From positions 558,001 through 622,000 of the forward strand of contig CAJNOJ010000008.1 of the NCBI GenBank assembly GCA_905250025.1: 64,000 nt of DNA. Reading direction: 5' to 3'. Of the stretch, positions 1 through 12,567 are shown piece after piece. This DNA is from Adineta ricciae (lineage: Eukaryota; Rotifera; Eurotatoria; Adinetida; Adinetidae). Each line of letters starts with the position of its first letter. Positions within the stretch are counted from its first letter, which is position 1. The notes beneath the pieces were generated by a model that was not told where the DNA came from, made no database searches, and was given only the letters and a program-made list of their open reading frames with translations. Made by a program: the position numbers and the translations under genes.

Positions 1-3000
1 ATAAAAGTTGGTTTACTTTGACAATCTCTTGTCGTTCAATGGCTTTTGAACTCTCAGTTTCTCTGTTGGTTAAGATTTTTTCGATCTTATCAATCCAGTC
101 AATAAATTTCCTTGCAGAGATTTCGTATTCATGTCGGAGACTATTATTGCTTTCAATTTTACGTTTTTTAATTGTTGTTTCTTCAACAATTGTCGTGATA
201 GTTTTTTCAACTGTATCACTGTCTGGTCTAATGTTTGTTTTAACGCTTGTTTCGATATTTAAATGAGTTTTTTTTAACTGAAACAACGAGAAAATCACTT
301 GGGATGGGAATGAAGATTAGATTAAGGAATAGTTACTCGTGATGAACATTGTTCAAGATTATCGAGCAAACGTTCCCAACGTTTATCGAAAGAGTTCATT
401 GTTTCATTTAATCGTTTTAATAAAATTGATGTTTTACTGTCATAATGCGTACTTAACACTTTTAAACTGTTATCTAGTGCAAGTATAGCTTGCCGGATAT
501 CTTCAATCTCCGATTCAGTTTTCTAAATGGACAAAAAAAAATATGAAAACTCTCATCAGTCTTTTCAAGACTCATTCAGTGCTAGGCAACTCATTTGAAT
601 AATTAACTGTGCATAGAAATCATGGTCAATCTTACTTTAATTGAGTGAACTTGTTGCATGAGTGTGTCTGTATCAGTCAGGTTCGTTTCGGCCAGAATTT
701 TCGATACTTCAGCTTCCTTACGTGTTAGCCATCGATTCACTTTATCTTGATTGACCTGTACTTGTTCGAGTTCGATTTTAACTTCTTGTAATTGTACCCA
801 ACGATTCTGCACGAACGTACAGATACTCGCCCAACGCTCACTTAGATCTAACAGTTTCGCTTCGATTTCCATGGATGTGTACTTCGACGCAGGAGCGTCT
901 GTACCATTCGTGGTTGTATCATCAATGACAATGACCATGTTCTGTAAAGACTCAGTGATCTGTTGCTGAGACACTAGTTCATCTTGTAATTGAGCTAGAT
1001 GACGATACTGTCGATCGACGCCAACTAGATCCTGTTCGATACTTTCTAACTGTTGAGCAATATTCTGTTGAGCTTGAGTAAGCCAAACATCGAAAGATTC
1101 AATCTGATCAATTTGAAGTTTCATCAATGTTCGATGTAATCTAAACACATACAATATCACCAAACCTTTGACCCTGAAATTCTTTTTTTTTCTATGTCGA
1201 ACGAAAAAACCTATCTATTCCTCCAGTGTCTGTGTTTTGTTTTCAAGTCAATGTAAACATTAGTGAGCCGTCGATCTAATTGGTTAATTAAATTGGGCCT
1301 CCTCTTACTAAGTAAGCTCATCGAATGATATCATACGCATCTTCATATAAACATACTCTACACTAGCTCCTGCTGTTCAAGATTCAAGTAATAGTAGATA
1401 AAGAGTGGCGAATCAAACAGTGCACATATGTTTACACGAAGAGGTTATGATAATAAGTCAGACTGGTAAACAGTGTTGAGTTTGTTTGGCAATTCTTCGA
1501 GAATTTTTTACTTACAATGATTGTCGTTCCAGAGCTTTGGTACGTAACGATTCCCAACGTCGATTGAGAATCTTCATTTGTTCCTTGATTTCGTTTTCTT
1601 CACGTAATTGTAGATGGACATCAGCAGAGGAGAGTAGACGATTGCCTTCTTCGAGAACTTGACCAATTTGATTTTGATCTTTTGTCAAACTGATCATGAA
1701 ATCCTATGTTACAAAGACAATGAAGTTTCGACTAGAAAGTTTTTCTTTTAAAGTTTTACTTCATGTTTTTGAAATTGTTCTTTGACACGTTTAAGATCAT
1801 TCGTGGAGACTTTCTCTTCTCGATCGAGTTGTTCTTCTAATTTCAATATCCATTGAACAAGTCGTTCCATATTGCTTTGATACGTAGTCAATTGTGATGT
1901 TTCCATAATTGTTCGCGATTCTGTCACTGACGAAACTTTCGAAGATAAACTAGGCGGAGATGGAGACTAGAAAGTGCATATAGATGTTGAAAACAAAATT
2001 CAATGATTAGATTTCATTGCGAACCTTTGTCTCCTTCAAACTATTTCTTGTATTCATGGACATCATCGTCGTCGATAGACCATTTTTCTCTTTGTCCTCA
2101 ATAACAATATGACTTGCTGGTAGTTGTTGAAAGAGACACATCACATACATCAATATTGATTTCTTGTCCGGATATTCAGAGAGAACATCTAGGATGGAAA
2201 ATTCAAACAAAAATATTATCGATACATCGCGTTACAAGTCTTTGTCTTTTTCTTCTTCTTCTTACATTTGTTCGAACATCAGTCATCACATTCAAGGTTA
2301 AAATAGCACTCAATCATTGACGACAGGACTTCTCTTCTTCTAACCTTTTCTCTGTTATCAGATGGATGACAAAGTAACAAAGTATAAATTACAATATCCT
2401 CTAACACATTCTTAAAACAATGTCATTTTGATAACGTCTAGACAGTAGTCATTACTACTATTAAAAACATCATCAATTCAATTAGATGATTACTCTCATT
2501 GAAGTTTATCAAATCGATTTCATAGAAAATTCAAACAGTTTCAGCTGTGAACGATTCTCGTTGACGTGATGAGAGAATCAAAGAAATTATATGTTAACAC
2601 TATCGTTCGATTTGATCAAATTGATTTCTGTTTATATTTATAATTATATTAATACGAACCTTCGACGTCGAGATAACGATCAATTTTGAAGATATTTTTG
2701 GCAATAGTAAAAGCATTTTCGAGATTTCTTGCGGCAGCGTTTTGTAAAATATCAGCATAATCGAATAGATCCGAACGGAATTTATGAATAAGTGCATTGA
2801 AAGCAAGACCATCCTGCCAACTTGTTGTAAAATCTTTAATAACAACACCTTTGTATCTAAATAGAAACGAATCATATCGAAATTTCCATATCTTCTTGTC
2901 AATAATAACAAACCCTTTTGTTTGTTGTTGACACCAATTGAGAAGAAATTTTTCCACATTGGTTTGCTGAGGATTTGATACAACTGATTTTAAAACATCT

Positions 3001-4830
3001 TTACCTTGCCAATATTGAATTATCGACCATATGAGTGCAAGAGTCAGTTTTGGATTACCATCAACAATATCATTGGATGATATACTAAGCAGTCTTATCT
3101 AGAGAGAAAAAATTCCATTTTATGTTACTCTCTCTCTCTCTCTCCATCGTTCATTCAATGTCAATGGTGATATTGACTTACTCCATATTCTCCAAGTACA
3201 GCGATGACTTTATTAACATTGCCAATGTGATGTACACGCATCTTGCCAATCTCTCGTTTCTAAAGAAGAAGAAGAAGAAAGAACGTCAACTATTCGTTTT
3301 TGATTTTCGACTGATGACGTACATGTTCATTTCCAGTGAGTACTTCGAGTAACCGAAGAAGAATAACACCATCACGTAAATCTTGAAATAAATCGTTGAT
3401 AGTTGGAGTTGAATCCGACTAGAATATAGAAAACGAGAGGAGGAGTGAGATTGTTTAGATAAAACTGATACTTACGGTAGCCAATTGATTATTGATCCAT
3501 TTAGTGAATGCTTTCTTCTGGATATCTTCGCGTTCGTCTACAAAAGAGCGCCGAGTGGTCACCATTATTACAGATAAGAAGGGAAAGATGTGCTTGTGAG
3601 GATATGTCCAGGTAGATTTTGTTTTGACCAAGAGGTATATAAAAAAAGCTGTTATTATTGAACAACTATTATTTGACGATTCGAAAAGATGTGTACGTAT
3701 ATAATGTTTGATGTATATTCAATATGATAGCAAAGGGAAAGAAATGAACGAGCAGTCTCTCGTTTAATTTGACATAGCTCAACACTTCCTACGTTCACAT
3801 ATAGGTTGATGATGCGACCATGATTTGATGTGTGCGTTTAATGGTTTGAACGAGCGAATAAAGTCTTTACGTAAAAATTGTCTATGGAGAAAGATATTAA
3901 TGTATGAATACATCAGTAGACATTACATCAAGATTACGAACCTCAAATTCGTTGAACACTGATAGCGATGAATGAAAGAATAGACAAAACTCTTCGTCGA
4001 ATGCAAATGTACAAAATGATTTTGAAATATGAATATCGCACGAAAAGAAAAGACGAATTTTTCTCGTTGGCAAATGGCCAGAGCGAACTTTAATAATAAT
4101 GACGTCTTTAGTCTCTTTCTCCCTCTCTCTCTCTTGACGATAGTTACTGCAATATATATCGTTAATGGACATTAGTAAATCGATCAATCGTATCGCTATC
4201 ATCGTCATGGTTTGCTAGCAAGCGATACGGGTGTTAATTTATTTTTGAATCAACTACATATTAAAAAAAAGAAAAGAGGGAAAGAGTGAATGGAGAGAAA
4301 AAAGGTAATAGATAAGATGGTTGACTTGTCACTCTTCCGTTTCTTTTTCTCTCCCATAATACTCATCTTAAGAGAGAACAAAAACGAACTTGCTTAGTTT
4401 ACTCACATATCATGCGCATCTATATTGATTAATTTTTGATGATATTCATTTGAAAGCAAAGAAAGATAATGAAAAGATACGTTCGTTTTCCCCCTTTTTC
4501 TCTTCCCTCGTTGCTTGATGATTTATTTATTTGTATATTTACTTGATTACATTACTCTCAAGTAGTTACTTTATATTATTTAGAAGTTTAGCTAAAGGCG
4601 AAATAAAGCAAATCTATTGAACCAAAGAAAATCAGTGGATTAGAAGTGAGACATGACATTGAAATATGATTGAAATTTTCGCTGAATGAAAAAGAACGCA
4701 AAGACATGTTTTCGTCTGATTATTAATAGATTATTCCAGATGAGACATAATTATCAATTTTGATAGGGAACTTACACGTTGGATCCTCATCAGTGGGATT
4801 AAATAGTTCATCCAGATTTGTTGTTGACAT
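1..4830 (-). CDS. DMD: Dystrophin/utrophin orthologue, N-terminal half (runs off left edge)
   Basis: Twelve exons read right to left: 4776-4830, 3476-3537, 3323-3418, 3182-3259, 2914-3098, 2660-2856, 2025-2188, 1760-1966, 1516-1703, 636-1140, 337-522 and 1-277 (open at the edge). All junctions have GT/AG ends and matching phase. The first exon starts at an ATG and is followed by YEREDIQKKAF and DLFQDLRDG (first calponin-homology domain), then NDIVDGNPKLTL and DFTTSWQDGLAFNALIHKFR (second CH domain, actin binding) and YPDKKSILMYV. After a Ser-rich hinge come spectrin-like repeats with NRRWESLRTKALERQS, which matches the dystrophin repeat-1/2 boundary. In the family, dystrophin links F-actin to the membrane glycoprotein complex; the WW, EF-hand and ZZ parts would lie beyond the window. 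Dystrophin and utrophin cannot be separated here, since invertebrates usually have one copy. Confidence 0.93.
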
Positions 4831-5439
4831 TGTTATGACTAGATATTTTCTTGTCTGTTATTGAGGATCAGAAACGAAGGTCAACTGATCGATGAGTTCT
4901 AATCAATAAGATGTTGACTATCCGCCCACTCTCTTTCACTCTTTACCATACAAAAAAGAGCTTGATGGCGACGACGACGACGACAACGACGATGATGATG
5001 ATGATAATAAGGCAAAGAACAGCAGTGACGGGGATGGGATGGATGATGGTACAATTCTGACTGTTGCCTATTGATATTACCGCAAGGAAAACCCCCGCTG
5101 CATCTTTCTTTTTTTCTCTTCTCTCTCGCTCTCTTTGACTTTCTTCGCCTGTTTTCTTTTACTCCAATATGTGTTTCCGTATCAGTTAGGAACATGCATG
5201 CATAGTTCTCCCTTTTTTTTCATGCAATATTTATACTATTGACTGTCTCGCCACATATTCCAATAACATCTCTAACCCTGTACGAATATCGTTCTATTCT
5301 CTCGTTTTTTGCTTCTCTGTGAACTATGGAAGTATAAGGAAACATCTTCTTTTTCTCCGTACGAGAGAGACTCGTTCGATATGAAGACAACCGTCATATC
5401 ACGAACGACAGTTAGGGAAAAACATCACAAGGACATTAG

Positions 5440-5465
5440 TTATATATATATATATATATATATAT
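5440..5465. repeat. (TA)n microsatellite
   Basis: An uninterrupted TA dinucleotide run of about 26 bases, just 5' (in plus coordinates) of the alternative dystrophin exon, so inside the intron between that exon and the next. Confidence 0.95.
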
Positions 5466-5652
5466 CCATATATCTATACATAGAAGAAGTTAAGCAATGA
5501 ACAAGAACAGTGTAAAATGGTGGAATGGCAAAACAACTGGCCTTCCTCACTCGAAGGACACAAGAGAATAATTATGACGTCAATTACATATGAGAATAAG
5601 AAAATAGGTGGATCATGAAAGATTGGGAGAGGGAGGAGAAAACAAACTATAC

Positions 5653-5773
5653 CTCGTCGATCGCGTATGATTTGTTGAAATTGTTGTGCATCATTATTAT
5701 CATTAATTATGTTCGACCATGAAGAAAAAGCTGAATCAGGTAAACTACGTCGTTGAGGAAGACTACCCGACAT
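5653..5773 (-). CDS. DMD: Alternative first coding exon of the dystrophin gene
   Basis: An ATG-initiated exon of 40 codons plus one base (MSGSLPQRRSLPDSAFSSWS...) ends at the donor CGAG|GTATAG. Its phase is 1, the same as the other first exon at 4776-4830, so it can join in frame to the CH1 exon at 3537, giving RRDEREDIQKK instead of TYEREDIQKK. Alternative promoters with different short N-termini are well known for vertebrate dystrophin. The exon is inferred from its open frame, start, donor and phase only. Confidence 0.55.
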
Positions 5774-8700
5774 GTATCGAAGGTTTCATTAAATATCAAA
5801 GCGTCTGCTGAAAATAATACCTAGAATATACAAAGAAAAGCAGAAATTTTATTGACTTCTTTAGTTTTCAATTTGTGTTGGATTAAAGAAACTTATCCAG
5901 TGCGTGTCCAAAAGACTATCAGAGAAGAAATTTCAAAGATATACGTATTATTCAATTGTCGATTAGTTTGTTTCTCATTATCGATAAGTCTTTTCTACTT
6001 TCGAACACGCAATGGTCATTTTACACGTACGTTCAATCAGTTTGAAACTTGAATATAAATGTAAACTGGCAACATCGATTGCTCCCGCCCAGAAGCGATT
6101 CCAGCCTTAATTGAATACGATGTTCTACAGCTTCTGATCACTTACGCAGATTCTTGCTAATAAAAAAATACAATGATCCATTCAGCTGTACCTTTCTAAC
6201 TAAATTAATTTATTCCGATTAGTATCTGAAAATCTTTAGTTTTTCAACGAATAATAAATGATTGTCTGATCTAAACTTGAATGGTAACTACTTTTGATTG
6301 GAAAAAAAAGAAAAGTTCTCTCTTCCTCTGACTCGATTGGATGAACTCCTATTGATTTCTAGATGAATGATACTAGGGTTCTTATTTTATTCATATTTCG
6401 TGTATTTAATCATTCATTGTTATAACATGAGTAATTGCGATCAAGCGTTAAGCTTTCTCTTTCGTTTTACTATTCAATCAAACTTCTACGTTCTCTTTCT
6501 TATAAACAAGCGCTAGGCGATCTTTGCGTAATCCGAAATATACATACAAGTTGTTCAAGTGCGAATAATAACATGACTAAAATAATCTCAACAATAGATG
6601 ATCGAGTAAGAAGGTGAAAAGTGCGTGTGTGATGCAAGAAAATGTACAAGTGTAAATTGTTCGACTATTTTCTCTTTTTTTTCCTATTGAATATTCAACG
6701 AGCGTATAAACACGTTTCTTCTTCGGGTATTTGTTTTGTACAATATTTGCAGGCAACGAACTCAAGAGCTCATCAAAAAGAAGAACTAACGAGAAAATGC
6801 GTTCTCATACAAAAGGAAATTATGCATAAAATGAAATTTGATCTTTCAAAGTAAAGGAGGAACTCCGATGTTTCTCGTTTTCTTCGACGTGCAGTTCAAA
6901 TCAAACATGATCTGAATTTTAAATTGTTAAACAAAATAGAATAGAGGAGTAACCTTGAATATGACTGTCATTGAACAAGAAAAGAATGAAAGAGGGAAGG
7001 ATTACTCGATACATAGACTTTCGTATTCATCTATCAGTATGATTTACCTTGAAAATCACGCGAGATTGAAATGTTGCGAAGCAAGTCGTCACATCTCATT
7101 AATAACAGTTGTTATTTACTATATAATTTACAGATTTCGATAGGAATGAGAAGACGATTTCAACTGCCTATCTCAGCATCGAAAGAAGAAGGCAAAACAA
7201 TAATAAGAAGATTTTAATTTACCTTTCAACGTCTATGTCTGAGTGATGAATGCAAATAATGACCGGTGTTGTTTTTTTTGTTAGAATGTCACGCCAACAT
7301 GTACGTTGGCATTCTTTCTTTCAAGCAGAGAGGAAGGGAGGGAGAGACAGAGACAAAGACAAGGAATAAAACTTTAGTATGAATCAGTAAATATTGCCAC
7401 CGTCGTCCGGTATGATTTCGATTGAATAAAATCTTTCTCTTCTTCGATGTTCTGTTTTTGGCATTTATTTCTTCCTTCTTGTCGACACTGTCTTACATCT
7501 TATGCATCGAAAAAAAAAGAGGATCAATGTTTGAACTGGCCGCTTCACTTTTTTGTCTTTCTTTCGTTCGTGTAAGTATAACACAAAGTTTGAACACGAC
7601 ATGATGTGACACAAATCACGGTCGACAAACGAATGAAGAAGAAAAAGAAACGCACGACATTCGTTCACACTAATTTATATGCAAAAGAAAATCTTCAACA
7701 ATCTAGTCTTAATGAACAGATCTGAGCGTGTTGAAAGAAATACATTAGATACAAAGATCATGTAGCTCGTCTCGATTTGAATTGATTTGTTTGTATTATT
7801 CAATTCTTATTTGTTCTAGTTGAAGTTGTTTAGTTTGTTTTTGCCAAGGTTAAACCAAACGAGAATGAGATCGATTTGATTTTACGATTGATAGACTTTC
7901 AAGAGAATTGCTTTGAAAATGAAAACATCATGTCCGATCTAATCGGATTGAATCTATAGTAACTACTCATGCTCATAATTATTATTCAATCATCAAGGTC
8001 AATACCGTACACAGATATATGTGTATAATGAATATCGTTCATAACAGAAAAAGAACTGTTATGATCAATGGACAGAAGATCACTTATTGATGTTTCGTGA
8101 TGAACTATAGTTTATTAATGATGATTCATCGGCTGTATGACGACATCATCAATACATAGGGAACTTTGTCCTTTGATATGTTATGCTTTTTTATTTCTCA
8201 TAGAAAAATCACTCTTCTAATTAATAAAGTCACGAAAATATTGTATAGTAAAAGGAAAATCATTCATTTGTGACGACCATCATTCATGCAATGCGGAAGA
8301 GTACTGCACAAACAATATGTATACACATATCATATGAGACATTTTTAGTAAATAAACAAATCAATTAATCACGATAAAATTCCAACATAAATATTATTAT
8401 ATCTGAAGATCAGAATACAAGCAAGTTTTCTCATACATTCGTAGTAATCAAATGGAATGTAGTTTATTTTAACTGAATTTCGATCTGTATTGTTTGTTTT
8501 AGGGTGTATACGTCAGAATGAATAAGATTGAAAAAAAAGGCCATTAGGAGGATAACACCCATGTTATTGTGACTTTGATTCGTTCTTATAAAAGTACAAC
8601 CTATTTGTCACGTTTTTGCTATGTATTTACTAGAGGAGACGAATTCACTGGTGCATAAAAAGTTGCCATTTTCTAACCAAGGATGAGAAAAAAGTAACGA

Positions 8701-8782
8701 AAAGAAAAAAGAGAATATACAAACTATTTGCCCCACTGTTTTCATTTATACAGTAATATTTGATTAGTTTCCATATACGTAT
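5774..8782. other. Intergenic spacer between dystrophin and the protease pair
   Basis: No supported gene. The sequence is AT-rich with pyrimidine tracts; the open frames are short and lack splice or domain support. It contains a small imperfect hairpin at 7283-7315 (arms around GCCAAC/GTTGGC) and a TATA-like motif near the right end. Confidence 0.6.
8587..8594 (+). promoter_or_regulatory. Candidate TATA box for protease 1
   Basis: TATAAAAG about 190 bases upstream of the protease 1 start codon. It is the best TATA match in this spacer; the distance implies a leader of roughly 160 bases. Inferred only. Confidence 0.35.
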
Positions 8783-9754
8783 ATGTTGAGCAACAGTCGA
8801 TATCGCTATCCAATTGTTCGACAACCGCAGCCACGCCAAACAAACTGGAAACTATGGGCTGGCATTATTGGCTGCATAGTCATATTGCTTATCATTGGCG
8901 CGATTGCTCTTGCACTTGGGCTGGGGCTCGGTCTCGGTCTTCGAAAGTCATCAGACTCGTCGTCTAGTAGCAGCAGTAGTACTAGCGTGCTTTCCGCACC
9001 ATCAGTTTCCTGTACGTATGGTGGTTCGGCAACATGTGGTTGTGCATCCATTCAACCGTCATTTGCCTCATCAAGAATTATCAATGGTTACTCTGCAGTT
9101 GCCAATTCATGGCCATGGACTATCATTCTTTATTATAATAATGCTCAACGTTGTGGTGGTTTTCTTGTGACCTATCAACATGTTGTTACTGCTGCTCATT
9201 GCGTTTATGGTTTAACACCTTCTTCAATACAGATCTATGCCGGTGTACATTCACTTTCATCATCGCCATACAAACAATATCGTACTGTTACATCAATGCA
9301 AGTGCATCCGAGCTACGATTCATCTAAGTATACGAATGATATTGCCGTTTTGAAGCTTGCATCGAGCTTTAATACAACTGCTTATGTTGGTCTATGTTGC
9401 CTGACATCAGATACTTCGTTACCGGCTACCGGTGATAATGCTGTCATCGTGGGATGGGGAACAACAAGTACGTCGAGTATAGTTATTCCGGATACTTTGC
9501 AACAAGCTGTCATTCAAGTAAAATCTGCCTCGAGTTGTGGTATAACGTCAACGTCAAATATTCAATTCTGCGCCGGCTATACAAATACGGATACATGTCA
9601 AGGTGATAGTGGTGGTCCACTGATGACTGCGGTGAATAACTCATGGACATGTACGGGTGTAGTCAGTAGTGGAGTTGGTTGTACCGGTTCGGGTTTTTAT
9701 ACTCGAGTATCATACTACAGATCATTTATTTCTACTTATGTTGCTAGTTTGTAA
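8783..9754 (+). CDS. Type II membrane-anchored trypsin-like serine protease (active)
   Basis: Single exon, 323 residues. A short cytoplasmic N-terminus is followed by a membrane anchor (about residues 24-53) ending in a Gly/Leu repeat, a poly-Ser linker (57-66), a Cys-rich stem, and an S1 peptidase domain from the activation site R98-IING. The triad is complete: His139 in TAAHC, Asp186 in NDIAVLKL and Ser276 in GDSGGPL. Asp270 six residues before the Ser sits in the specificity pocket and predicts cleavage after Lys/Arg. This is the layout of transmembrane serine proteases that act at the cell surface. The neighbour at 10028 is a tandem paralogue. A polyadenylation signal follows at 9776. Confidence 0.92.
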   Translation: MLSNSRYRYPIVRQPQPRQTNWKLWAGIIGCIVILLIIGAIALALGLGLGLGLRKSSDSSSSSSSSTSVLSAPSVSCTYGGSATCGCASIQPSFASSRIINGYSAVANSWPWTIILYYNNAQRCGGFLVTYQHVVTAAHCVYGLTPSSIQIYAGVHSLSSSPYKQYRTVTSMQVHPSYDSSKYTNDIAVLKLASSFNTTAYVGLCCLTSDTSLPATGDNAVIVGWGTTSTSSIVIPDTLQQAVIQVKSASSCGITSTSNIQFCAGYTNTDTCQGDSGGPLMTAVNNSWTCTGVVSSGVGCTGSGFYTRVSYYRSFISTYVASL

Positions 9755-9775
9755 GCAAATTTTGTTTTCAAGTTC

Positions 9776-9781
9776 AATAAA
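9776..9781 (+). terminator. Polyadenylation signal AATAAA, protease 1
   Basis: Canonical AATAAA 22 bases after the stop codon of protease 1. Confidence 0.6.
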
Positions 9782-10027
9782 GATTTCTAATACATATGCG
9801 TGTATCGAAAACGAACTTTGATGAAAAATATAATGACATCTGGTATTGTCTAATCTGATTTCAAAGTCATGATTTATTTGAAATCAATTAGAGAGAAGAT
9901 ATCAATCCGAATATAGCATATTTGTCTTTTTCTTTGGTCCGTTAGTGTGTAATTAAAACAGCAATCAAGGAAATCGTCTAAGTATATGAATAAGAAGTAA
10001 ATTGCAAGACGATGTCATTTTGCTAGA

Positions 10028-10951
10028 ATGAATTATAGCTCACCAGCGTATGGCGGCAGTGTGGCAGCTTCTGCAAGCTCCTCAAAAATTACGATGACTA
10101 TTATAATCGTACTTACGGTTGTAACTATTGTGTGTCTGGGTATTCTTGGCATTGCACTCGGGGTTGGTCTTGGTGTTGGTCTTCGTCAATCTAGCAGAGC
10201 CATTACGGTGCTTGCAGCACCCACAGTAAGTTGTTCGCCAACAACGGCTACATGTGGATGTCCATCAACACAACCGACTTTCTCAGCACGTCTCATCGGT
10301 GGCCAAACCGCAGCTGCTAATAGTTGGCCATGGATGGTCTATTTAACGATTGGTACATCGAGAATTTGTAGTGGTTTCCTTATCACACAACGGCATGTTC
10401 TTACAGCTTCCAGTTGTGTGAAACCCAACGCGAACAACATCACCGTAAACTATGGCACTAGCACATATCAACCTAGTGTCGTTGGAGTAAATGTGACCAG
10501 CGCAAATTTCACCGTAGATTCGTACGATAGTGTTGCTATCCTAACTCTAGCAGTCAATTTAACATATACTACAAACATTCAGCCTTGTTGTCTAACTACC
10601 GACCTAACAGAACCATTTATACAAGAACATGGTGTAATTACAGGTTGGGGTCAAACAGTAGCGAGTACGAATGTTACTGTAGCACCAAATCTTCAGCAAG
10701 CCGTTGTTCGTATACAAAATCCAACTACTTGTGCTATATCAGCGAACGACTTTCAATTCTGTGGAAGTTTCGGTTCAATCCAAACTTGTCCTGCTGACGT
10801 CGGTGCGCCATTAATGACAAACTTTGACAATGTATGGACATGTGCTGGTATCGTTACTGGCAGTGCAACGAACTGTAATAGTCCTATTATATTCACTCGA
10901 ACTGCGGCCTATAGTTCATTTATAAAGAACATAACAGGACTTGTCTTTTAA
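10028..10951 (+). CDS. Membrane-anchored trypsin-fold pseudoprotease, paralogue of protease 1
   Basis: Single exon, 307 residues, with the same layout as its neighbour: short N-terminus, membrane anchor (about 22-53) with the same Gly-repeat end, Cys-rich stem, then an S1 domain from RLIGG. All three catalytic positions are changed: TAAHC reads TASSC (His to Ser129), DIAVLKL aligns with SVAILTL (Asp to Ser168, with Asp167 just before), and GDSGGP reads ADVGAP (Ser to Val259). The structural Cys and Trp residues are kept and the frame is intact, so this looks like a maintained non-catalytic protein rather than a decaying copy. It probably arose by tandem duplication. Its role is unknown; binding or decoy functions are known for other inactive S1 homologues. 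Confidence 0.88.
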   Translation: MNYSSPAYGGSVAASASSSKITMTIIIVLTVVTIVCLGILGIALGVGLGVGLRQSSRAITVLAAPTVSCSPTTATCGCPSTQPTFSARLIGGQTAAANSWPWMVYLTIGTSRICSGFLITQRHVLTASSCVKPNANNITVNYGTSTYQPSVVGVNVTSANFTVDSYDSVAILTLAVNLTYTTNIQPCCLTTDLTEPFIQEHGVITGWGQTVASTNVTVAPNLQQAVVRIQNPTTCAISANDFQFCGSFGSIQTCPADVGAPLMTNFDNVWTCAGIVTGSATNCNSPIIFTRTAAYSSFIKNITGLVF

Positions 10952-11703
10952 TTATTACTCAATTAGAATTATCTGGACTTTTCGTCAATGCGTTGAACTC
11001 ACATATAATCTTTAACTTAATGGACTACGTAAAAGATTTCGATTGACTACGAACAGAGAAACTAAAACTCTTATCGAACCTAGTTTTCGCATTGAATACT
11101 GAATTGCACTCCTCATTGAAATTCCTATTTAGATAATGTTTGATAAATAACATACTCAAATGAAAGAAAACACTTGTTTGATCATAATATGAAAAAACAG
11201 AACAATTAGTTCGTATTTTTATGCAATTGATCGATACAATTACTAACTTTAATGTTCTATGTATCTCACAATCAGCCTTGCTTTTATCAATCACATTCAT
11301 CAGAAAATGACTAATTCCTTTCGTTAATACATAATTTATTTCACATTTCTCGATCAAATCTGAACCCATCATAACTTTCTTATGACAATTCTAATTACTT
11401 GATTGTACATAGAAGACGATGTTGAAATGGCAACTACTAATGTCATAAAAAACAAAGGTTGTATGTTGAAAACAATTTTTTTCCCGATCATTTTAATCTT
11501 GGACAAAGTTTAAAGCAAAAAGAAAAAGGCACTAGTTGATATGTTATTATAATATCATCGTGAAGCGACGACATCATTCGAGTTGTGTTACTTCCATATT
11601 TTACCGTTCTGTACTGTGTATTCGTGCTGCACTCACCTTGGTAAATTGAAATCAGAACGAACGATATCCATCGCTTTACTCTCTTTATACGTCTAACTAT
11701 CAA
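10952..11703. other. Spacer with no recognised gene
   Basis: About 750 bases of AT-rich sequence between the protease pair and the next tandem pair. One minus-strand open frame (11025-11372) has no domain, signal or splice support. Confidence 0.6.
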
Positions 11704-12454
11704 ATGAAACTATTCTACGCCCTTCTGATATTTCTTTTGAATATTTCACAATATCAATTTCAATCTTTACCATGCAGGTTGACGAAATGATTTGCTCGAC
11801 ATATTTGCTATTAAATTTGCGCGTTACTATTTACAGAACAAATTGTTCAGATGATCAATGTTGGCGTGAAGCATTGACCTATCGTTCATCCGAATTAGTC
11901 GAACAACTTTTTTCCTTTGGTAGTCTCACTATACATGTCGATACATTCCTACGCGAGCATCCCGATGAGGTTTGTTCATACTTTCCTAATCATCTACTCG
12001 ATATTTTACTTAGCTGAATGACACAATGAAATTCCTCGATGAACCATTGCAAAACTATTTAGTAAACGAATCAAAAGACAGCCATCTACCTGTCGATTTA
12101 TTCAGCGCAACGAAACAGCGTTTGATAAATGCCGTAAGTAGAAGAAATTCTATCTGTTTCGCGAACGCTACTGTCTCCTTCTAGTGTCGGAATTTGACAT
12201 TAACAGCAATCAAAGATATTAGTGAACTTCCATCATTAGCATGTTCAACACGCACATGTGCCGGTGATATCTTAAACTATACAGTACTTTTCATCGTTGC
12301 CACAACGTTAGCTACTCTAATTCTAATCATTTGTGTTGTACAACTTGTGAAAACACGTCGTCAATCATCTTCGCTCGTCACTGTTCAACGCCCGGGGCCT
12401 TTGTTAAATCATCTATCTACTACTCATGATACGAGTCTTAATTCTCAGTATTAG
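11704..12454 (+). CDS. Orphan single-pass membrane protein A (tandem pair)
   Basis: Four exons, 11704-11777, 11837-11969, 12014-12133 and 12185-12454, join in phase to a 198-residue protein. The first exon encodes a signal peptide (MKLFYALLIFLLNIS). The short ectodomain has CRTNCSDDQCWREALTY near its start and CRNL...LACSTRTC just before the membrane, so several Cys pairs are likely. One transmembrane helix (VLFIVATTLATLILIICVV) is followed by a basic, Ser-rich cytoplasmic tail of about 40 residues. I do not recognise the family. Gene B immediately downstream has the same layout, the same first-intron phase and a similar Cys pattern, so the two are tandem duplicates. Confidence 0.75.
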
Positions 12455-12567
12455 ATAGATAATACGAACAAATTTCTTTTTTTTCTTCTTTGGACAAACT
12501 TTCATTCTACTAGCGATGAAAGAAAATACATGTATTTTCATGTCTTTTGGATATTATAGATTTATAT

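Noticed and set aside
18..969. Plus-strand open frames over the left edge
   Set aside because: They are antisense shadows of dystrophin exons on the minus strand.
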